Assembly (NCBI GenBank): GCA_964019335.1 | Contig: OZ025683.1 | Coordinates: 372,001-436,000, forward strand | DNA length: 64,000 nucleotides | Source of the DNA: Diplonema japonicum | Lineage: Eukaryota > Euglenozoa > Diplonemea > Diplonemida > Diplonemidae | Direction of reading: 5' to 3' | Shown here: positions 1 through 11,300 of the stretch, one piece after another | Numbering within the stretch: the stretch's first letter is position 1 | How the letters are laid out: every line of letters begins with the position of its first letter | Notes under the pieces: model-generated | Seen by the model: only the letters and a program-made list of their open reading frames with translations | Databases searched by the model: none | Told to the model about the DNA's origin: nothing | Program-made: the position numbers and the translations under genes

Positions 1-2103
1 GAGATCGATGCCGACATCATTCAGGCCATAGAGGAGGACACTGGTGAAACGGATATGCGGTACTCCCTGTCCCCGGAGGACCACACACACACACCGTCAG
101 TTGCAGCTGCACCTGCTGCGCCTCCTGTTTTAACAGCGTCTTCTGAAAGGAACATCGCAACCCCGCACTCGATACCAGGGCTCATGCCCACCCCTGTTGT
201 GACACCTGTGCCTGAGGTCGAAGTGCAGGAACACGCTGAGTTCGAAGTTTCTGAGATCGGCGACAGTGATCTGACAGCAGAGCACAAACCGGGGCCCTAC
301 CCTGATACATTGCAGCAGATTTCGATGCACCCTGTGGAGCTCACTACAGTCAACTATGATGAGGGTGAGGTGGAAATTGCTGGACACGAGGTGATGGACG
401 CAAGGGGGGGGTTCGACTCCTCTGCGGAGATCCAACACGTCAGCTTGATGCGCGATGACAGCGAGGTGCTAAAGACTGGTGAGGCACAAGAGGCATTCCA
501 AGAAGAGACATACAACAGCGAGCAGGACAGCAAACCAAAGACGGAAGAGCCGCAAGTGGCAGCTCCTCGTCAGTTTGAAGAACCTGAAGTCATAGCAATA
601 TCTTCCTCCTGTGTTGTAAATGAGTCTCCGCAACCGAGGCAAGTGCCAGAACCGGTGCTAGAGCCGGAGATAGAACCAGAGCATGAATCTGAGTCCGAAT
701 TTGAGCCCCAACCTGAGCCTGAGCCTGAGCCCCAACCTGTGGAAGATGTGATGGAGGAAGATGTGAACCCAGCTGCAGCTGAACCTGTACCAGCGCCGGT
801 TGTTCTTGAGACAATTGAACCGAAAGCAGAACCTGAGCCAGAAGAACTGGAGCCGGAAACAGAACCGGAGGCAGAACATGAGACAGGACTAGGACCTGAA
901 CCAGGGACAGAATCTGAATTTGAGAAACACCTGAGCCCTAGCGGGAAGCCACCGCTGGACAGAAGCATTGTTAGGGACGAAGAGTTCAGGAAGCCCGACC
1001 TTCACACCCGAAGGTCAAGCATGCACGGAAGCGAAGCATCTTACTGCGACACGACGGACGACGAGGCGCACCACGAATGGTCAGACTGCTTGCAGCTACC
1101 CTCGCCCCGTAAGGCGCCAAGCAAGTTAGGGAAGGCCGTGAGCATAAACATCAAGGGGCTCCCGTTATTGCGCCCGCAGGAGACGGTTGTGGAAACGGCT
1201 GTTGTGCAGCCGCCGCCACCTGACGTCACACTGACGTCTGCTAGTCCCTTCCAGTCACCAATGCCGAAGCAAGCACAGTCACCAGCACCCGATGCAGGGG
1301 AAGTACCTGTACCTGAGATGAGTCTTGACAAGCACGAGGCGAGACAGGAGAGCGAAGAGGAGGAACTTGTTGGCCCTGTACCGCCATGCACGCTGCCATC
1401 AGGGAAAGGGAAGAAACAAAACTGTGTTAAAATTAAAGTCACGGGGCTGCCTAGTGCTACGCAACCTGAGGCGGGGGAGTTAAACAGGGAGCTAGTGAAA
1501 CTGAAGGAGGAAGAGACACAGGATGCGGTCCTCCCCCAGCAACCGCAGGTACAGCTGGCTCAGAAGCAAGCTACCGTGCCACAAGCTAGCAGTCCGGAAG
1601 AAGTGGAAGAGCAAAGGAAGAAAGATGAAATGGCGAAAAAGAACAGGACTATGGATTTGGAGCTGTTGGGGGGTGCGAAAGAGGTGATGAAAAAACAGAA
1701 AGTGACACAAGTAAAGGGCGACAGGGAGGTAATCATAAGCGGGTGTGTCTTGAAGCCGAAGGGACCTGCGAAGGTGAAGGTAGTTGTCGAGCAGAAGAAG
1801 TTCATCGTCATCAAGACCAAGCGCGCTCTGCGCAAGAGCAAGATTCTGTACTGTATCCCCACTATCTACACTGCGGCTCCTGAGAAACTGATCACAACAA
1901 ACCAAAGGGACCTCTTCATCTGGAATGTTTTCACCCCGGAAGGCTCCTCCGGCTGGATCTGCTTGCAGACGTCTAGCCCCGAAGCAGCATCCAAAGCTGC
2001 TGCCCATCTTACCAAAGCACTTCGCAACGCTATCTACGAGCGTAACAAACCCCAATCCGCTGAGAGCGGTGGGTCAGACAGCTCAAGATCCCCAAAATCT
2101 TAG
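1..2103 (+). CDS. Acidic Glu/Pro-rich protein, unknown function (5' partial)
   Basis: The frame is open from base 1 to a TAG at 2101-2103, so the N-terminus lies outside the window and about 700 residues are seen. The middle is low complexity, rich in alternating Glu-Pro (about nt 650-930). Two short related motifs, INIKGLP and IKVTGLP, lie near nt 1145 and 1435. The last ~130 residues are different: basic, with alternating hydrophobic strands and a final Ala-rich helix, the order seen in PH-like folds, but I see no diagnostic residue. A PH-like C-terminus is a guess. No enzyme motif, signal peptide or membrane segment is visible. I do not recognise the family; a scaffold or regulatory protein would fit the composition. 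Confidence 0.75.
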   Translation, partial: EIDADIIQAIEEDTGETDMRYSLSPEDHTHTPSVAAAPAAPPVLTASSERNIATPHSIPGLMPTPVVTPVPEVEVQEHAEFEVSEIGDSDLTAEHKPGPYPDTLQQISMHPVELTTVNYDEGEVEIAGHEVMDARGGFDSSAEIQHVSLMRDDSEVLKTGEAQEAFQEETYNSEQDSKPKTEEPQVAAPRQFEEPEVIAISSSCVVNESPQPRQVPEPVLEPEIEPEHESESEFEPQPEPEPEPQPVEDVMEEDVNPAAAEPVPAPVVLETIEPKAEPEPEELEPETEPEAEHETGLGPEPGTESEFEKHLSPSGKPPLDRSIVRDEEFRKPDLHTRRSSMHGSEASYCDTTDDEAHHEWSDCLQLPSPRKAPSKLGKAVSINIKGLPLLRPQETVVETAVVQPPPPDVTLTSASPFQSPMPKQAQSPAPDAGEVPVPEMSLDKHEARQESEEEELVGPVPPCTLPSGKGKKQNCVKIKVTGLPSATQPEAGELNRELVKLKEEETQDAVLPQQPQVQLAQKQATVPQASSPEEVEEQRKKDEMAKKNRTMDLELLGGAKEVMKKQKVTQVKGDREVIISGCVLKPKGPAKVKVVVEQKKFIVIKTKRALRKSKILYCIPTIYTAAPEKLITTNQRDLFIWNVFTPEGSSGWICLQTSSPEAASKAAAHLTKALRNAIYERNKPQSAESGGSDSSRSPKS

Positions 2104-2435
2104 ATTTTTATATATTTTTCTTCTTCTTCTTTTTTTTTTTTTTTTTTTTTTTTTTTTGCCAGGTTTACAACAATTAAAGTAGTGAGAATCTGTAGGTTCT
2201 CTATTCTTGTTTTCTTTTTCCGTATTATTATTTTAGACGAGTAGAGAGGGGGGGGGGGGGGGTGAAGAAAAAAACCGCACAAAAAGAATGAAACGCCAAA
2301 TAGAGCAAAGAAAAATGAGAGAAAAAAAAAAAAGAAACCGTATTTTTTTTTATCCTTCCCATACCCCCCATAGTATTCATTGCTTTATTCCCTGGCCGTT
2401 TTTCGCATAGAACTAAAACAGTGCGCCGCCGGGTG
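2104..2435. other. Homopolymer-rich spacer
   Basis: This holds a T run (about 2131-2158), a G run near 2250 and A runs near 2325. No gene or RNA is recognised. Confidence 0.7.
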
Positions 2436-3161
2436 ATGGCGAACCCTGGGCTGGTCTTATGGCTGGCGGTTGGGGTGAATGAGTGTTTGTTAGATGCAGG
2501 GAAGGTGTGCAGCAGCGCGGGGCAGTACTGCGTTGACCCGACGCCGAACGGTGTGGAGGGTGAGGGTGGTTGGTGGTGCCACTGTGTCGAACCGTTCACG
2601 GAAGCAGCCATGGAGAGGCCGGCAGTATGCGGACAGGGAACGGCTCAAGGGGGAAACGAGCAACGCCCCACCGACGCGGTGATGCCCTCTGTCGTCAATG
2701 AGTACACACTCACAACATACGGCGGGACAGAAGGCTGGAAGAATAAAGTCGCAAGTCTTTTGAACATAGACCCCACCAGCCTCTCTGCTTCACAGTCTGG
2801 CGACCACGTCTGGCTGGCCTTCCATCCCCCCACTGCACAAGAGGCAATGACGCTCTTTTATGCTCAAACCCGGTGTTGCCCATTGCCCTGCACCACACAG
2901 CCCACCACTACCACCTCCGCTTTCTGTTCCACTTTGGGTATCACCTCCAATACACCTCTGAAGCTCGTTCCCTGCCTTTCCCTAACTCCCGTAGAATGCC
3001 CGTATCACCCTTCTTGTACCGTCGAAGGTTTGTTGTGCGTGAGAAAATCCACGCTGGACCCATTCGTAGGAGCTATATTGGGACCGTTGTTCGTCACGTT
3101 GGGGTGCATAGCCGCCGTGTTGGGGTTGTATAGGTTCAAGAGAATACCCATTTCGGTGTAA
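2436..3161 (+). CDS. Cys-rich type I membrane protein, unknown
   Basis: 241 residues from ATG 2436; the frame is open upstream but holds only a GTG there. The N-terminus MANPGLVLWLAVGV is a weak signal peptide. A Cys-rich ectodomain follows, with Cys pairs such as WWCHCVEP, TRCCPLPC and VECPYHPSC. Near the C-terminus a hydrophobic stretch (about residues 210-234, from PFVGAILGPLFV) is followed by a short basic tail, YRFKRIPISV. This is a type I membrane layout: ectodomain outside, one helix, short cytoplasmic tail. The next gene 68 bp downstream is another Cys-rich surface protein, so the two may be a functional pair. No family is recognised. Confidence 0.7.
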   Translation: MANPGLVLWLAVGVNECLLDAGKVCSSAGQYCVDPTPNGVEGEGGWWCHCVEPFTEAAMERPAVCGQGTAQGGNEQRPTDAVMPSVVNEYTLTTYGGTEGWKNKVASLLNIDPTSLSASQSGDHVWLAFHPPTAQEAMTLFYAQTRCCPLPCTTQPTTTTSAFCSTLGITSNTPLKLVPCLSLTPVECPYHPSCTVEGLLCVRKSTLDPFVGAILGPLFVTLGCIAAVLGLYRFKRIPISV

Positions 3162-3229
3162 AGGGGAATGGGGGGGAAATGTTGTATTGTTTTATTTAAA
3201 GAAGATTTTCTTCCACCCCCCCGTATCCC

Positions 3230-3898
3230 ATGTGCCCAAGGCACCCCCTTTCCCAAATGCTCGCCCTGCTGCACACAGCAGTGGTTGGTTTAGTGTGTTA
3301 TGACGCTTTAAACGCAACATCGTGGTGCGCTGGGTACTGCACTGTGGAGAGGACCGGAGGGGGATGGACGTCAGGGTGTGAAGTAGATGGGCCATGGGCC
3401 GGGATGTGCAGGGGAAGCAATGAGCTGGTCAAGGCAACCATCAACGGGATCATGCCTAGCAATGAGATGTGGTGCTGCGGAAGGGACGCTTGCAATGACG
3501 CAAGCCTGCTGTCCCCACTGCCCTCGGATGACAGCCAGAAAGGGTCTTTGCAATGCATTTCTTCCTGCTCTGGGGCGGACTGCAACCCTGCGTTCAATTC
3601 CACCTCTCAGAATTGTTCGTTCTGCACGGTGCAGCGGTTTGGGTCATCTTGGGTCCACTCGTGTTCCTCCACGCGGTTCTTGAACTGCACACCTACCCAT
3701 CACCAACCCAACCCGGGGTTCCTTTTCTGGTGCTGTTCGTCTCACCTATGTAACACCCTCCCACCTGGGTGGGACCCAACTGCTGTCACACCAATCGCAA
3801 CACCAGTAGACCCAACGGTCAACGAGGGCGGTGCGTTGCGGTATTGCAGATATTTTGTTTATGTATCCGTTGCCTTGGGGCTGCACCCTTTTTTCTAA
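3230..3898 (+). CDS. Tandem Ly6/uPAR-like surface protein, probably GPI-anchored
   Basis: 222 residues. ATG 3230 is used; ATG 3257 (MLALLHTAVVGLVCYD) gives a better signal peptide and may be the true start. Two successive ~70-residue Cys-rich units share CxxC-TVxR/Q-x-G-x-x-W-x-x-x-C, and end in CCGRDACN and CCSSHLCN. The CCx(4)CN ending is typical of Ly6/uPAR (LU, three-finger) and related ET modules. A Thr/Pro-rich linker and a hydrophobic C-terminus (YFVYVSVALGLHPFF) with no basic tail fit a GPI signal. The role is probably at the cell surface; the ligand is unknown. The fold is inferred from Cys spacing, not from a search. Confidence 0.72.
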   Translation: MCPRHPLSQMLALLHTAVVGLVCYDALNATSWCAGYCTVERTGGGWTSGCEVDGPWAGMCRGSNELVKATINGIMPSNEMWCCGRDACNDASLLSPLPSDDSQKGSLQCISSCSGADCNPAFNSTSQNCSFCTVQRFGSSWVHSCSSTRFLNCTPTHHQPNPGFLFWCCSSHLCNTLPPGWDPTAVTPIATPVDPTVNEGGALRYCRYFVYVSVALGLHPFF

Positions 3899-4016
3899 AA
3901 GGGGGAACAAAAAAAAAAAAGTTTTTTCTGTTTTTTTTTTTTTTTTTCTATTCCCCTTATTTTCTTTTTTTCTTCTCAAAAAAAAAAACTTTAAAATAGG
4001 GGATTAAGGACACAAG

Positions 4017-5447
4017 ATGGGACAAATGCTTCCGAAGCCGGTGACCACGAAGGTGGTCGAGCGCAAGGGAAACAAGAGGTTTAGGGTGGGTGTGAGCTGC
4101 ATGAACGGCTTTCGAGAACGAATGGAAGACGACCACACCATAGAGCTGCACGACGAATGGGGCTTCTTCGCAGTGTTCGATGGCCACGTGGGCCCTGCTT
4201 GTGCCGAGTTCATGGCGAAAGCCTTCCCAGAGCGCTTGCGGAATATGGTACAAAAACAAAAACCCCTACCTTACCTAAACACAGACAATACCTGTATCAG
4301 ATGAAGATCTTACCAAACTGAGTCTTGATCTCGATAGAGAATTCCTGGCCACTCAGGTATAGACGCCAAAAAGAAAAAAAAAAAAAAAAAAAAAAAAAAG
4401 ACCTTTTTACAATTCACAGTCTGAAGACGGCAGCACGGGAACGTACTTTACGGCAATTCCCATTGCTGATGGGAAGTACACTTTACAGGTATTGTGAACA
4501 ACATAAACCTTAACACAAACCACCGACAGGTAGGAAACGTGGGGGACAGCAGGGTGATTGTAGGAAAGGGTGGCGTGGCACACCCCATGACCACGGACCA
4601 CAAGCCGACCAACGAAGAGGAGAAGCAACGGATAGAACTAGCGGGCGGGCACGTAACCTCGAACAGGGTGGACGGGAGGCTTGCTGTGAGCAGGGCCTAC
4701 GGCGACGTCGAGTACAAGAAGGGCGACGACAACACCAAGCACAAGGTCATCGCAGTACCGCAGATCACCTACACGGAGGTGGGCCCTGCCGACTTCGTGT
4801 TTCTGTCATGCGATGGAGTCTTCGAGTCGCATTTCACAAACGAGGAGGTCATCGAGTTTGTGCACAACAAGCTAAAGACGACCAACGACCTCACAGAGGT
4901 GGCCTCTGCTGTCTGCCACGAGGCTCTGGAAAGGGGCTCCCGCGACAACATCTCTGCCATGATAGTCCAGTTTGCTGACGGGACAGACTACCAAAACCTT
5001 GCGGAGCAAAAGGAGCTCATTTTGGGGCCCTTCTCATCGCCCGAATCAACCCTCTTCACCACTGCTTACAAGGGGATGATCCACCCGCTTACGTTCCACG
5101 CCGCAATTGAGAAGCGCTTTGACTATGCAGTTGAGCTCCTTGAGAAGCGAATTGCATTCACCAAGACCACCGACAAGGGATGCGACTTGTCCACCCTTGA
5201 CGACACCGAGCTGCGTAAGCTCTTGATTTCTTTGTCTACAGGTCAGGACTACCCTAGCCTCGTGGCTTTTTCCAGACAGGAGCTCATGAGAGCGGTAGAG
5301 CAGGTTTCTTTTTTTTGGGGGGGGAGGGGAAAAAAAAGAAAAAAAAATACAGCGCAAGGCTGAAAAGACTATCATCCCTTTGGACATTATTGAGCTCAGG
5401 GAGGAGATTAGCAGTTACAACATTGAAGGGGTGGTGCCACCGAAGGT

Positions 5448-5479
<32 letters not shown>

Positions 5480-5651
5480 GAGAAGGGAGGGAGGGGAAGA
5501 AAAAAAAAAAATACAGATCTCTGATGAGGTTGCACGAAAGGAGTGGTTCAGAAACTTTGTAGAATTGATGGAGCAGAGGGAAAAACCTGATCCGCCACCG
5601 AGCCAAGTAGCTCTTCTTGCGCAGTTGTTGATGAACCAAGGCAACAAATAG
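4017..5651 (+). CDS. PP2C-type (PPM) Ser/Thr phosphatase, six exons
   Basis: A metal-dependent Ser/Thr phosphatase of 457 residues. Exons are 4017-4247, 4285-4356, 4420-4488, 4530-5303, 5353-5445 and 5517-5651; all junctions keep phase 0 and restore conserved PP2C text. Motifs in order: RERMEDDH, FAVFDGHVG, EDGSTGTYF, VGNVGDSR, AVSRAYGD, FLSCDGVFE and the RDN metal-ligand motif in RGSRDNISAM. Acidic residues of the two-metal centre (the D of MEDD, DGH, the D of SCDG, RDN) are present. The C-terminal ~150 residues form a charged extension beyond the catalytic fold. Introns are 37-71 bp, several filled by A or T runs. For intron 1 the acceptor at 4284 is preferred, because the next AG (4300) brings an immediate stop. 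Confidence 0.92.
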
Positions 5652-6870
5652 AAATAAAAAAAATTCAGGGGGGAAAAAAAAAAAGGGTTGGGTTAAATAC
5701 ACGTTCCCCCCCCTCTTTTTTTTCAAAAAACTTTTTCCGTTTTGTATTTTCTTCCCCCCCCTTTCTTTTAAGGAACAAAGTACTTTTCTGTGTCTGATCT
5801 ACAAGGGCCCGTGGTTTGACGCAGTAGCCACGTGCTCAACCCATGCACAGGCTCTCTGAAAGGCCTTTGTGTCCTCGGTTTGGGCTCAAGGAACCAGCTG
5901 AGTATATTTTCCTTTCAACTTTTTTAACAATCTAAGGACGGAAAAAGTTTTTTGTTTTTAGAAGAAAAGAAGAAGAAAATTAACAGAAAAAAAAAAAAAA
6001 AAAAAAGAAAAAAAAAAGAAGAAAAAATATTATGTCTTCCCCCCCCCTTCAAAAGTGTACTTGGTCCCTTCCCGTTTCTCCACTCTCCACTCTTTCTTTC
6101 TTTCTTTTTTTTTTTTGATTTTCTTCTTGTATTACCGGTAAATGTGTTCTTTTTTGAAGGTCTTTCACGTTTTTTCTTTTTTTTTTTTTTTTTTTTGTTC
6201 ACACCGGTATTAACCCGTAGATGGTTAATTAAAAAGGAAATTAGTAGGCATTGTGAAGCCTACGCTTCCAATAGGTTCCACCCTCGGCTGTGAAAAACCA
6301 ACAAGCTACTACTACACTAACTGCTTATTTTCTTTTCTATCCCCTTGCCCTGCCACCTTCTCGTTTCAGCGGGCGGTTTTATTTTTATTCGGCAAAAGGG
6401 GGGGGTTTTTGTCAGTAAGAGAAAAAAAAAAAAAAAAAAAAAGGAACCAGCATCCCCCTCTCCCTAATAAGGTTTTTTTTTTGTTTTCTCTCTCCCGATA
6501 TCTACCCTTGTTAGCTTTTTGTTGTTTCTCTTTTTTTTTTTATTGACACAAATTAACAACATGCAAAAAAAAAAAAAAAAAAAGGGGGTGAGAGGGACAA
6601 GAAAGGGAGGAAAAAAAAAAAAAAAACTGGGACAATGAAAAAAAAAAAAAAAAGAAAGGAGAAAATACTGCTGGGGGGGAAATAAGGGGGGGTGGAAGGG
6701 GCACCCTTATTTTATATTTCTTTTATTATATAGTTTTTTTCTTTTTTATTTTTTTTGCTGGAACAAGTAAACAAATTTTTGAAAAGAAATGTTATTGCAA
6801 AAAAGAGTAGAGGCAGCTTGTCCGTTTATCCCTACTGTAGGTGAAACGGCTTGCACAAACAATCAGCCGA

Positions 6871-6910
<40 letters not shown>

Positions 6911-6924
6911 GAAGAGGCTGATCG
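5652..6924. other. Spacer, mostly homopolymers
   Basis: Long A and T runs fill most of it (for example about 5986-6006, 6176-6196, 6421-6442 and the T run at 6870-6908). A mixed-sequence island at about 5770-5930 is free of long runs, but I recognise no RNA or coding signal in it. A small hairpin (GTAGGC/GCCTAC) lies near 6246-6265. Confidence 0.6.
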
Positions 6925-7912
6925 AGAAGAGATCAACCTTCGTGGGGATGGAGGCAGGGGCGTGCCCGTCCACTAACTATTGGTGGAAAAATCTCCAGGC
7001 CCGGAGACCGTTGGTGTCCTTTAGGTTGCGGCGCATCATTAGTGGTGCAGTGTTCACAACTCACCCGAGGGGAGGGTGTGGGGGAGAAAATTGGATGGCC
7101 CTGGTGTGGAAAACCCAGCATTAGCGTGTGACGTTTGCGACCACCGGTCCCAGACAACGACCAGCATGACAGAGCATGCACTGTGGGAGTGCGAGCCGGC
7201 AAGGAGTGTGTTGGAAAGCGAGCAATACGCAGAGGTGAAGCGAGAAGGCCTCCCAGCTGCCACAGCCCTTCACGGGATAGTCCCAAGAGGGGCCGACAAA
7301 GCAGGGAAAGAACGTGCCAGGATGGTGCAACAATACCTCCTGAAAGTAGTGACGGTCCGTGACGCTAGAGCAGCGGAAAAAAGCAAGAGAGTGCTCACCT
7401 CCACCCTTGGGATGAGGTAACGACAGGGAGGCAACATGATGTTCCGACGAAGCGTTGCTGAAGGCGAACGGGGCGTCAGGCGCGGTCCTGACCTTTCATT
7501 TGAAGAACGTCCTCAAGTGGCCAAGAGGCCTACGATGGTACGATGGTAAGAAGAAAACTTCCGTCACTACAATGGAACTCGCCATAGACTATGAGCAGAC
7601 CACCCGCCGGTCGCTCATAGGTCCCCTCGACGATCAAGACCTGCTCACGGAGAAGGCCGCAAGGATGCGATACATCTTGGGTCGCATCCAGAAATGCTCA
7701 GCACGCTGTGGAAGGTGCATACCCTTCGACATCTTGGGGGCCCGACGGCACACGGCTACGACAGGAGACCACTCTTCTCCTCGAGCCAAACCCCCCCCTA
7801 CCTAGCACGACTCCAAGCAATGTTGCTCGCCCAGATGCCGTCCATCTCATCGCGACAAACAGCCACCGCAGGCACCAGGCAGCAACCGCAGAACGGTGAC
7901 CGATTAGTGTGA
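6925..7912 (+). pseudogene. Degenerate LINE fragment (3' part of an ORF2)
   Basis: Several short frames together look like the C-terminus of a non-LTR retrotransposon polyprotein. One frame reads RLRRIISGAVFT, matching the RLRTG(Q/R) segment of the two LINEs at 48.9-61.5 kb. It continues in another frame with a C-x2-C-x12-H-x4-C finger (CDVC...HALWEC) like the end of those elements. A third frame (7455-7805) holds TTMELAIDYE, a segment I associate with LINE C-termini. Frames change and stops interrupt, so nothing here can be translated as one protein. No target-site repeat or neighbouring tRNA was found. Confidence 0.6.
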
Positions 7913-8208
7913 ATTTCTACCTGAACAGTGAGCACCCCCATGCACACTGAAATTTTATCGAGTTTTTTTTTTTTTTTTTCCATCTCGGCCCGTGTGTGTT
8001 TTTTTTATGCCCCTTTTCCCATCCGGTTTTTTTTAGGGTCAATATTTTTTGAAGCAAAAAAAAAACCACCCCCCAAAAGTGAGTGACTTTGAGCATTTCT
8101 AAAATTTATAAAAAAAAAAAAAACTAATTTTTGATGAAATTGTTTATTTTTATTTATTATTTTTTTTTTAAGGCAATCAATGTAGGACAATTAATACCCA
8201 CCCATTGT

Positions 8209-8241
<33 letters not shown>

Positions 8242-8304
8242 ACACACACACACGCACACAAAAGGGGGGAGGGAAGAAAAACCCCATATGAACTGAGCAT
8301 AAAA
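7913..8304. other. Homopolymer-rich spacer and probable 5' leader
   Basis: T and A runs dominate, with a long A run around 8210-8240 and a short CA repeat after it. The reading frame of the next gene is open through part of this, but the encoded Phe and Lys runs are homopolymer products. Confidence 0.6.
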
Positions 8305-11300
8305 ATGTTAATTGCACCTAGAGAAGTGATTAAGACATTAGATAGGGGCGGTCAGGGCCTGCTCGGGGTACTTGATGTGTGGGGGTGCGCGGAAAGAGGA
8401 ACAGATGGGATAAAGGTAACGAAGTGCGAGGTGCTGAGCATCTCAATTGAGAAAATGGGAAACAAAAAAGACGGCCGGGTACTCATCCGTAGGATCAGCG
8501 AGAAGATCACCGACTTCAAAGGAGTGGTGGCCACCCTCAGGGAGAGGGACGCCGCCTTCATAAAACCACTCCTGAAGGCAGAAAAAATACGGTGTTTGGC
8601 ATGGTGCGACGAGGACAGATCCCTCCTGGGGTTCACAGATCTGTTCAAAATTAAAATTGCGATCACCGCAGAAACCAACTTATCTTCATCAGTTGCGCCT
8701 TCCATCACCGGTGTCGCCACTGCCACCGGAACAATCAAGCAAAACATGCAAGATAAGACACAAGGTGCAGCTTCAAAAGATATCAGAATTGCTGTCTCAA
8801 AACTGTTCAAAAGACTTACATCCACGACACCACCGCCAGTTCCTCGATGCAGACGTCTAGAAGAGGACTTCAAAAAAGATCAAATCGAGGTTTTCTTCTC
8901 ACCGAAGAATATTACCACCCAGCAGCCACAACAGCACCATGAAATAGTCATCGATGACTCCATCAATACATCAGAACTTACGCAGGTTCTCGCGGAAGAA
9001 GAGCTGTCCACCGAAGAGGCCGAACAGCCGAAAACTGTCGTCACACAACTGCACCCTCACCAGAAGCGTGCACTTCACTGGATGGCATCAAGGGAAGAAG
9101 GCACAGAAGTAGCCGAGTCTTTTAAAAACCTGATTTTATGGGATACCTACACCCTCCCTTACCGTGTGGGGTATCATCAGATTAATGGAAAGCTAGTCGA
9201 AGCTAAAATGTGGGCGAACAACCCCACCAACCGAGTCTGGGTGAACCAGTGGAGCGGCGAGGTGCTTAACATTGAGCCTCCAAAACCACCACCTGCTAAG
9301 GGAGGCGTTCTTGCCGACGAGATGGGCCTTGGCAAGACCCTCACGATGCTTGCCCTGCTGTCCAAAACATTCAAAACAAACACACGGGAAGCTTCTCTGA
9401 AACGGAAACGCAGTGTCTCTGTGGACTCTGATAAAACAAACGTCAGCATCTCTTCCGACAGGACGTTCATCGATGTTGATGGAGGCTCCTCTTCAGACCC
9501 CTTTGAGGACCTCGACGATGCACCCCCAACAAAGTGGGGCCTCCCATCCTCCAGCGATTCCCAAGAGGAGCGGACTTTGATCGTCGCACCCGTGTCCCTC
9601 CTCACGCATTGGGCTGACGAAGCCACAAGGCACTTGTCCAAAAACTGTGCTCGTGTCCACCATTACCACGGCAACAAGCGGGGGAAGAGCTCTGAGGAGT
9701 TGAAGCGGTACAACATCGTGCTGACCTCGTACACGGTGGTGGGGTTGGAGTGGCAGAAGATCGCAAAAATGGGCAACAAAATAGACCCAAACAGGTTCAG
9801 CGCGGGCACGTTGCCGGAGGAAAAGTCAGCGTTGTTGCCGCAGAAGACGATCCCACCGCTGTTCGGGGTGCACTGGGACAGGATCATCTTGGACGAGGCG
9901 CACACCATACGCGAGGCCACCACACAGTGGTCGCAGGGCTGCACGGCACTGCGTGGAACGAAGCGGTGGTGCGTCACAGGCACTCCTGTGCAGAACAAAC
10001 TAGACGACCTCTGGTCCCTGTTGCGCTTCCTCAAGATCCCCGTGCTGTCGGAGCACGTCCTGTGGACCAAGCTCATCGGCCGCCCCCTCGAGGCGGGTGC
10101 CGACACTGTCAAAGGCGTCACACCTGACGACGACGTTGAGATCTCTGACTTCTCTGATACCACTGCTGCCATCGAGCGCATCAAGAGCATGCTCCGCGTG
10201 CTTGTCCTGCGCAGGGAGAAGAAGAACATCTCCGACGTGGGCCTCCCCCCGAAGACGGAGACTGTTGTGCGGTTGGACTTCACAGACGACGAAAGACCTT
10301 TCTACGAGGTGCTCAGCAAACTGATGCAAGACAAGTTCAACGGCTGGCTGAAGACAGGCGAGCTCGGCAAGAAGAGAGCCAACGTGCTCGAGATGCTTCT
10401 CCGACTGCGGCAGGCCACTGACCACCCATACCTTGTCATCAACGGCATCAGCAGGATGCAGGGGCTCATGAGCGACACTGCGTACCTCGCTGCCTTCGTC
10501 ACCTCTCTCAAGACGGACGCCGACGGCGACGACTACCGACTGAAGCTGGCGAGGAAGATCGAAGGCCTCGGATCGACGACAGAAGCCGTGCAGACGCTGT
10601 CCGAGAGCAAGACATGTCCAGCATGCCAGGACACAGTCGACCTGAACGACCCGTCGCTCCTCCCGTGTGGGCACTCCTACTGCTACGACTGCGCGCGGCA
10701 GACAGTCACGTTGACTGGGAGGTGCAAAACATGCGCGGCCCCTGCAACAGTACACCAGCTAATCCGCCCTCTAGGTCCGGAGAACCTCAGGCACGTCGAC
10801 CCCGGAAAAAATTGGAAACCAAGCAGCAAGGTGGTCCGGCTGCTGAAGGATCTAAAAGCACTGGGACGGGGCAACAAGGCTGTGGTGTTCAGCCAGTTCA
10901 CGTCGATGCTGGACATCGTGGAGATCGCACTGACAAGGGAGAAAATAGGACACTCCAGACTGGATGGCAGCATGGATGTCAGGAAGAGGGACAAATCTGT
11001 TGAAATGCTGCGAACAGACCCGCAGTGCGTGTGCATCTTGGTATCCCTGAAGGCGGGGGGTGTCGGGCTAAACCTATCGGCAGCCAACACCGTGATCCTG
11101 CTGGACCCATGGTGGAACCCCGCATCAGAGGCACAGGCCATGGACCGTGTGCATCGTGTAGGCCAGACAAAGCCCGTCACTGCCTTACGCTACATCATCT
11201 CGGATACAGTGGAAGAGAGACTCCTCATGGTGCAGCACAGGAAGAAGTCCCTATCTGACGGCCTACTGGGGGACTTTAGCATTACTCAGAACAAGCTGAC

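Noticed and set aside
570-968. Long Ser/Gly-rich minus-strand frame opposite the Glu/Pro-rich gene
   Set aside because: It mirrors GAG/CCT-type repeats of the plus-strand gene; no start context or motif.
3230-3898. Reading the Ly6-like protein as a three-finger toxin
   Set aside because: Two domains, a GPI-like tail and the protist setting fit a surface receptor-type protein; nothing shows toxicity.
8131-8304. N-terminal extension of the Rad5-like protein
   Set aside because: The extra codons are Phe, Lys and CA-repeat products of homopolymers; ATG 8305 begins normal sequence.
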